From UBA5069 sp963773745 (lineage in GTDB: Bacteria; Chloroflexota; Anaerolineae; Caldilineales; Caldilineaceae): a stretch of DNA of 64,000 nucleotides. The notes beneath the pieces are model-generated. The model had not been told where the DNA came from, made no database searches, and saw only the letters and a list, made by a program, of their open reading frames with translations. The position numbers and the translations under genes are program-made. This document shows positions 62,119 to 64,000 of this stretch, piece by piece. The stretch spans positions 496,001 through 560,000 of the forward strand of contig CAVZCL010000005.1 in assembly GCA_963773745.1 (NCBI GenBank), written 5' to 3'. Within the stretch, counting starts at the first letter, position 1. Every line of letters begins with the position of its first letter.

Positions 62119-62243
62119 GTTCAAGAGTTCAAGGTTCAAGGGTTTAAGGTTCAACAACAGCCCTGCAACCGCATGACGCAACTCCGAACTCTTGAACAGG
62201 TGAACCCTTGAACCCTGAACCTCGAACTCTTGAACCTTTGAAC
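62119..62243. repeat. Imperfect hairpin of the gttcaagagttcaagg family
   Basis: Runs of gttcaagagttcaaggttca from 62119 face the complementary gaactcttgaacc words up to 62243. The same words fill the centre of 13753-13868. It separates two co-directional acyl-CoA dehydrogenase genes. Confidence 0.85.
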
Positions 62244-62261
62244 TTTTTGGGGAGACGCGAT

Positions 62262-63683
<1,422 letters not shown>

Positions 63684-63717
63684 TGCGGGATGACTGAAAA
63701 CTGACGATAAAGGATTG

Positions 63718-63746
63718 GCGGCGGCGCGTGACCCACGCGCCGCCGC
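63718..63746 (+). terminator. Terminator-like stem after the acyl-CoA dehydrogenase
   Basis: A 13-bp GC stem (gcggcggcgcgtg 63718-63730 with cacgcgccgccgc 63734-63746) with a 3-base loop is followed by tttg. Confidence 0.75.
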
Positions 63747-63824
63747 TTTGATGTAGGCCGCCACTTGCGTCGCGTCTTTGCAGGCGGCGGCACTGGCGCG
63801 TTGCCGAAGTGCGCGTTGCGTTTC

Positions 63825-63898
63825 GTAGCGGCTGCTTTAGCTGCCGTAGGTGGAGAGCGCAGCGCGTCCTCGAGAACGGCGGCTGAAGCAGCCGCTAC
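63825..63898. repeat. Inverted repeat of the gtagcggctgcttcagc family
   Basis: Arms 63825-63847 and 63876-63898 pair over 23 bases with two mismatches. It shares its core with 2778-2942 and both core and loop words (cgcgtcctcgag) with 11618-11691. Confidence 0.88.
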
Positions 63899-63946
63899 GG
63901 AGCGCGCTGCGCATTTGCGTCGCGCCAAACAAGTGCGTCGACGAAC

Positions 63947-64000
63947 GTAGCGGGGGGCTTCCAGCCCTCCGGCTGTTGTAGGTCACGTCTCCTGGCGTGA
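63947..64000. repeat. Partial gtagcggggggcttccagccctcc repeat cut by the window end
   Basis: The left arm word and ggtcacgtctcctggcgtga match words of the hairpin at 18572-18701. The right arm would lie beyond 64000. Confidence 0.7.

Larger units (their letters stand above)
63684..64000. other. Intergenic region to the window edge, filled with hairpins
   Basis: It contains a terminator stem at 63718-63746, the 63825-63898 inverted repeat and the start of another repeat at 63947-64000. No gene is supported. Confidence 0.6.

Overview
The window is GC-rich bacterial chromosome (by eye above 60% G+C), densely packed, with about 50 protein genes on both strands. I saw no rRNA, tRNA or CRISPR array. 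The gene set suggests a Chloroflexota member of the Anaerolineae/Caldilineae type: a NurA nuclease beside RadA, a VTC/DUF4956/lamin-tail module, a sugar ABC operon with a GH130 phosphorylase, a fused homocysteine methyltransferase/MTHFR, a KGG stress protein, and long intergenic hairpin repeats. The phylum call is inference from gene content only.

Layout. 1-2.8 kb: polyphosphate-polymerase-like VTC protein, DUF4956 protein and a broken lamin-tail protein. 3-6.9 kb: methyltransferase, TatA, a polytopic membrane protein, AcpS. 7.0-11.4 kb (minus): sugar-binding lipoprotein, two ABC permeases and a GH130 enzyme, without an ATPase gene. 11.8-15.6 kb: homocysteine methyltransferase/MTHFR divergent from purH; purH is preceded by a ZTP-type riboswitch with its own terminator. 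15.7-21.5 kb (minus): dnaK, grpE, a DnaJ-like gene, a PH-domain protein and an inositol-phosphatase-like enzyme. 21.8-28 kb: methyltransferase, M20 peptidase, KGG protein, transsulfuration enzyme, GH51 arabinofuranosidase. 28.2-34.3 kb: LysM/lamin-tail protein, unknown basic protein, asnS, WecA/MraY-like transferase, four-helix-bundle gene, tsaD. 34.4-40.8 kb: AI-2E permease, nurA, radA, metallophosphoesterase, methyltransferase. 41-46.5 kb: sodA, NeuD-like acyltransferase, lepB, an AI-2E permease fused to a degenerate HAD domain, and an AraC/MGMT repair protein. 46.6-48.4 kb: lipoprotein and a K+ channel. 48.7-59.2 kb (minus): exopolysaccharide cluster with acetyltransferase, rfbB, BY-kinase-like ATPase, DUF2079 protein, two Wzz-like proteins and a glycosyltransferase, interrupted by a decayed IS3 copy. 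59.4-60.8 kb: an intact IS3-family element. 61-63.7 kb: two adjacent acyl-CoA dehydrogenases.

Two features cut across the window. First, most gaps between genes, especially at 3' ends, hold long and often near-perfect inverted repeats built from about ten recurring sequence words (cagataac-, gcaaaggcgcaaag-, gtagcggctgcttcagc-, tccgcagaaagg-, gttcaagagttcaag-, gggaacagggatcg-, gggaatagggagtaggg-types). They probably work as bidirectional terminators, but their spread, sequence exchange and overlap with coding ends suggest mobility. Second, at least ten genes, including grpE, are broken by single-base frameshifts. Most are repaired by removing one base, often from a G or C run. This points to consensus errors rather than true pseudogenes, so I list those loci as single genes with the break position given.
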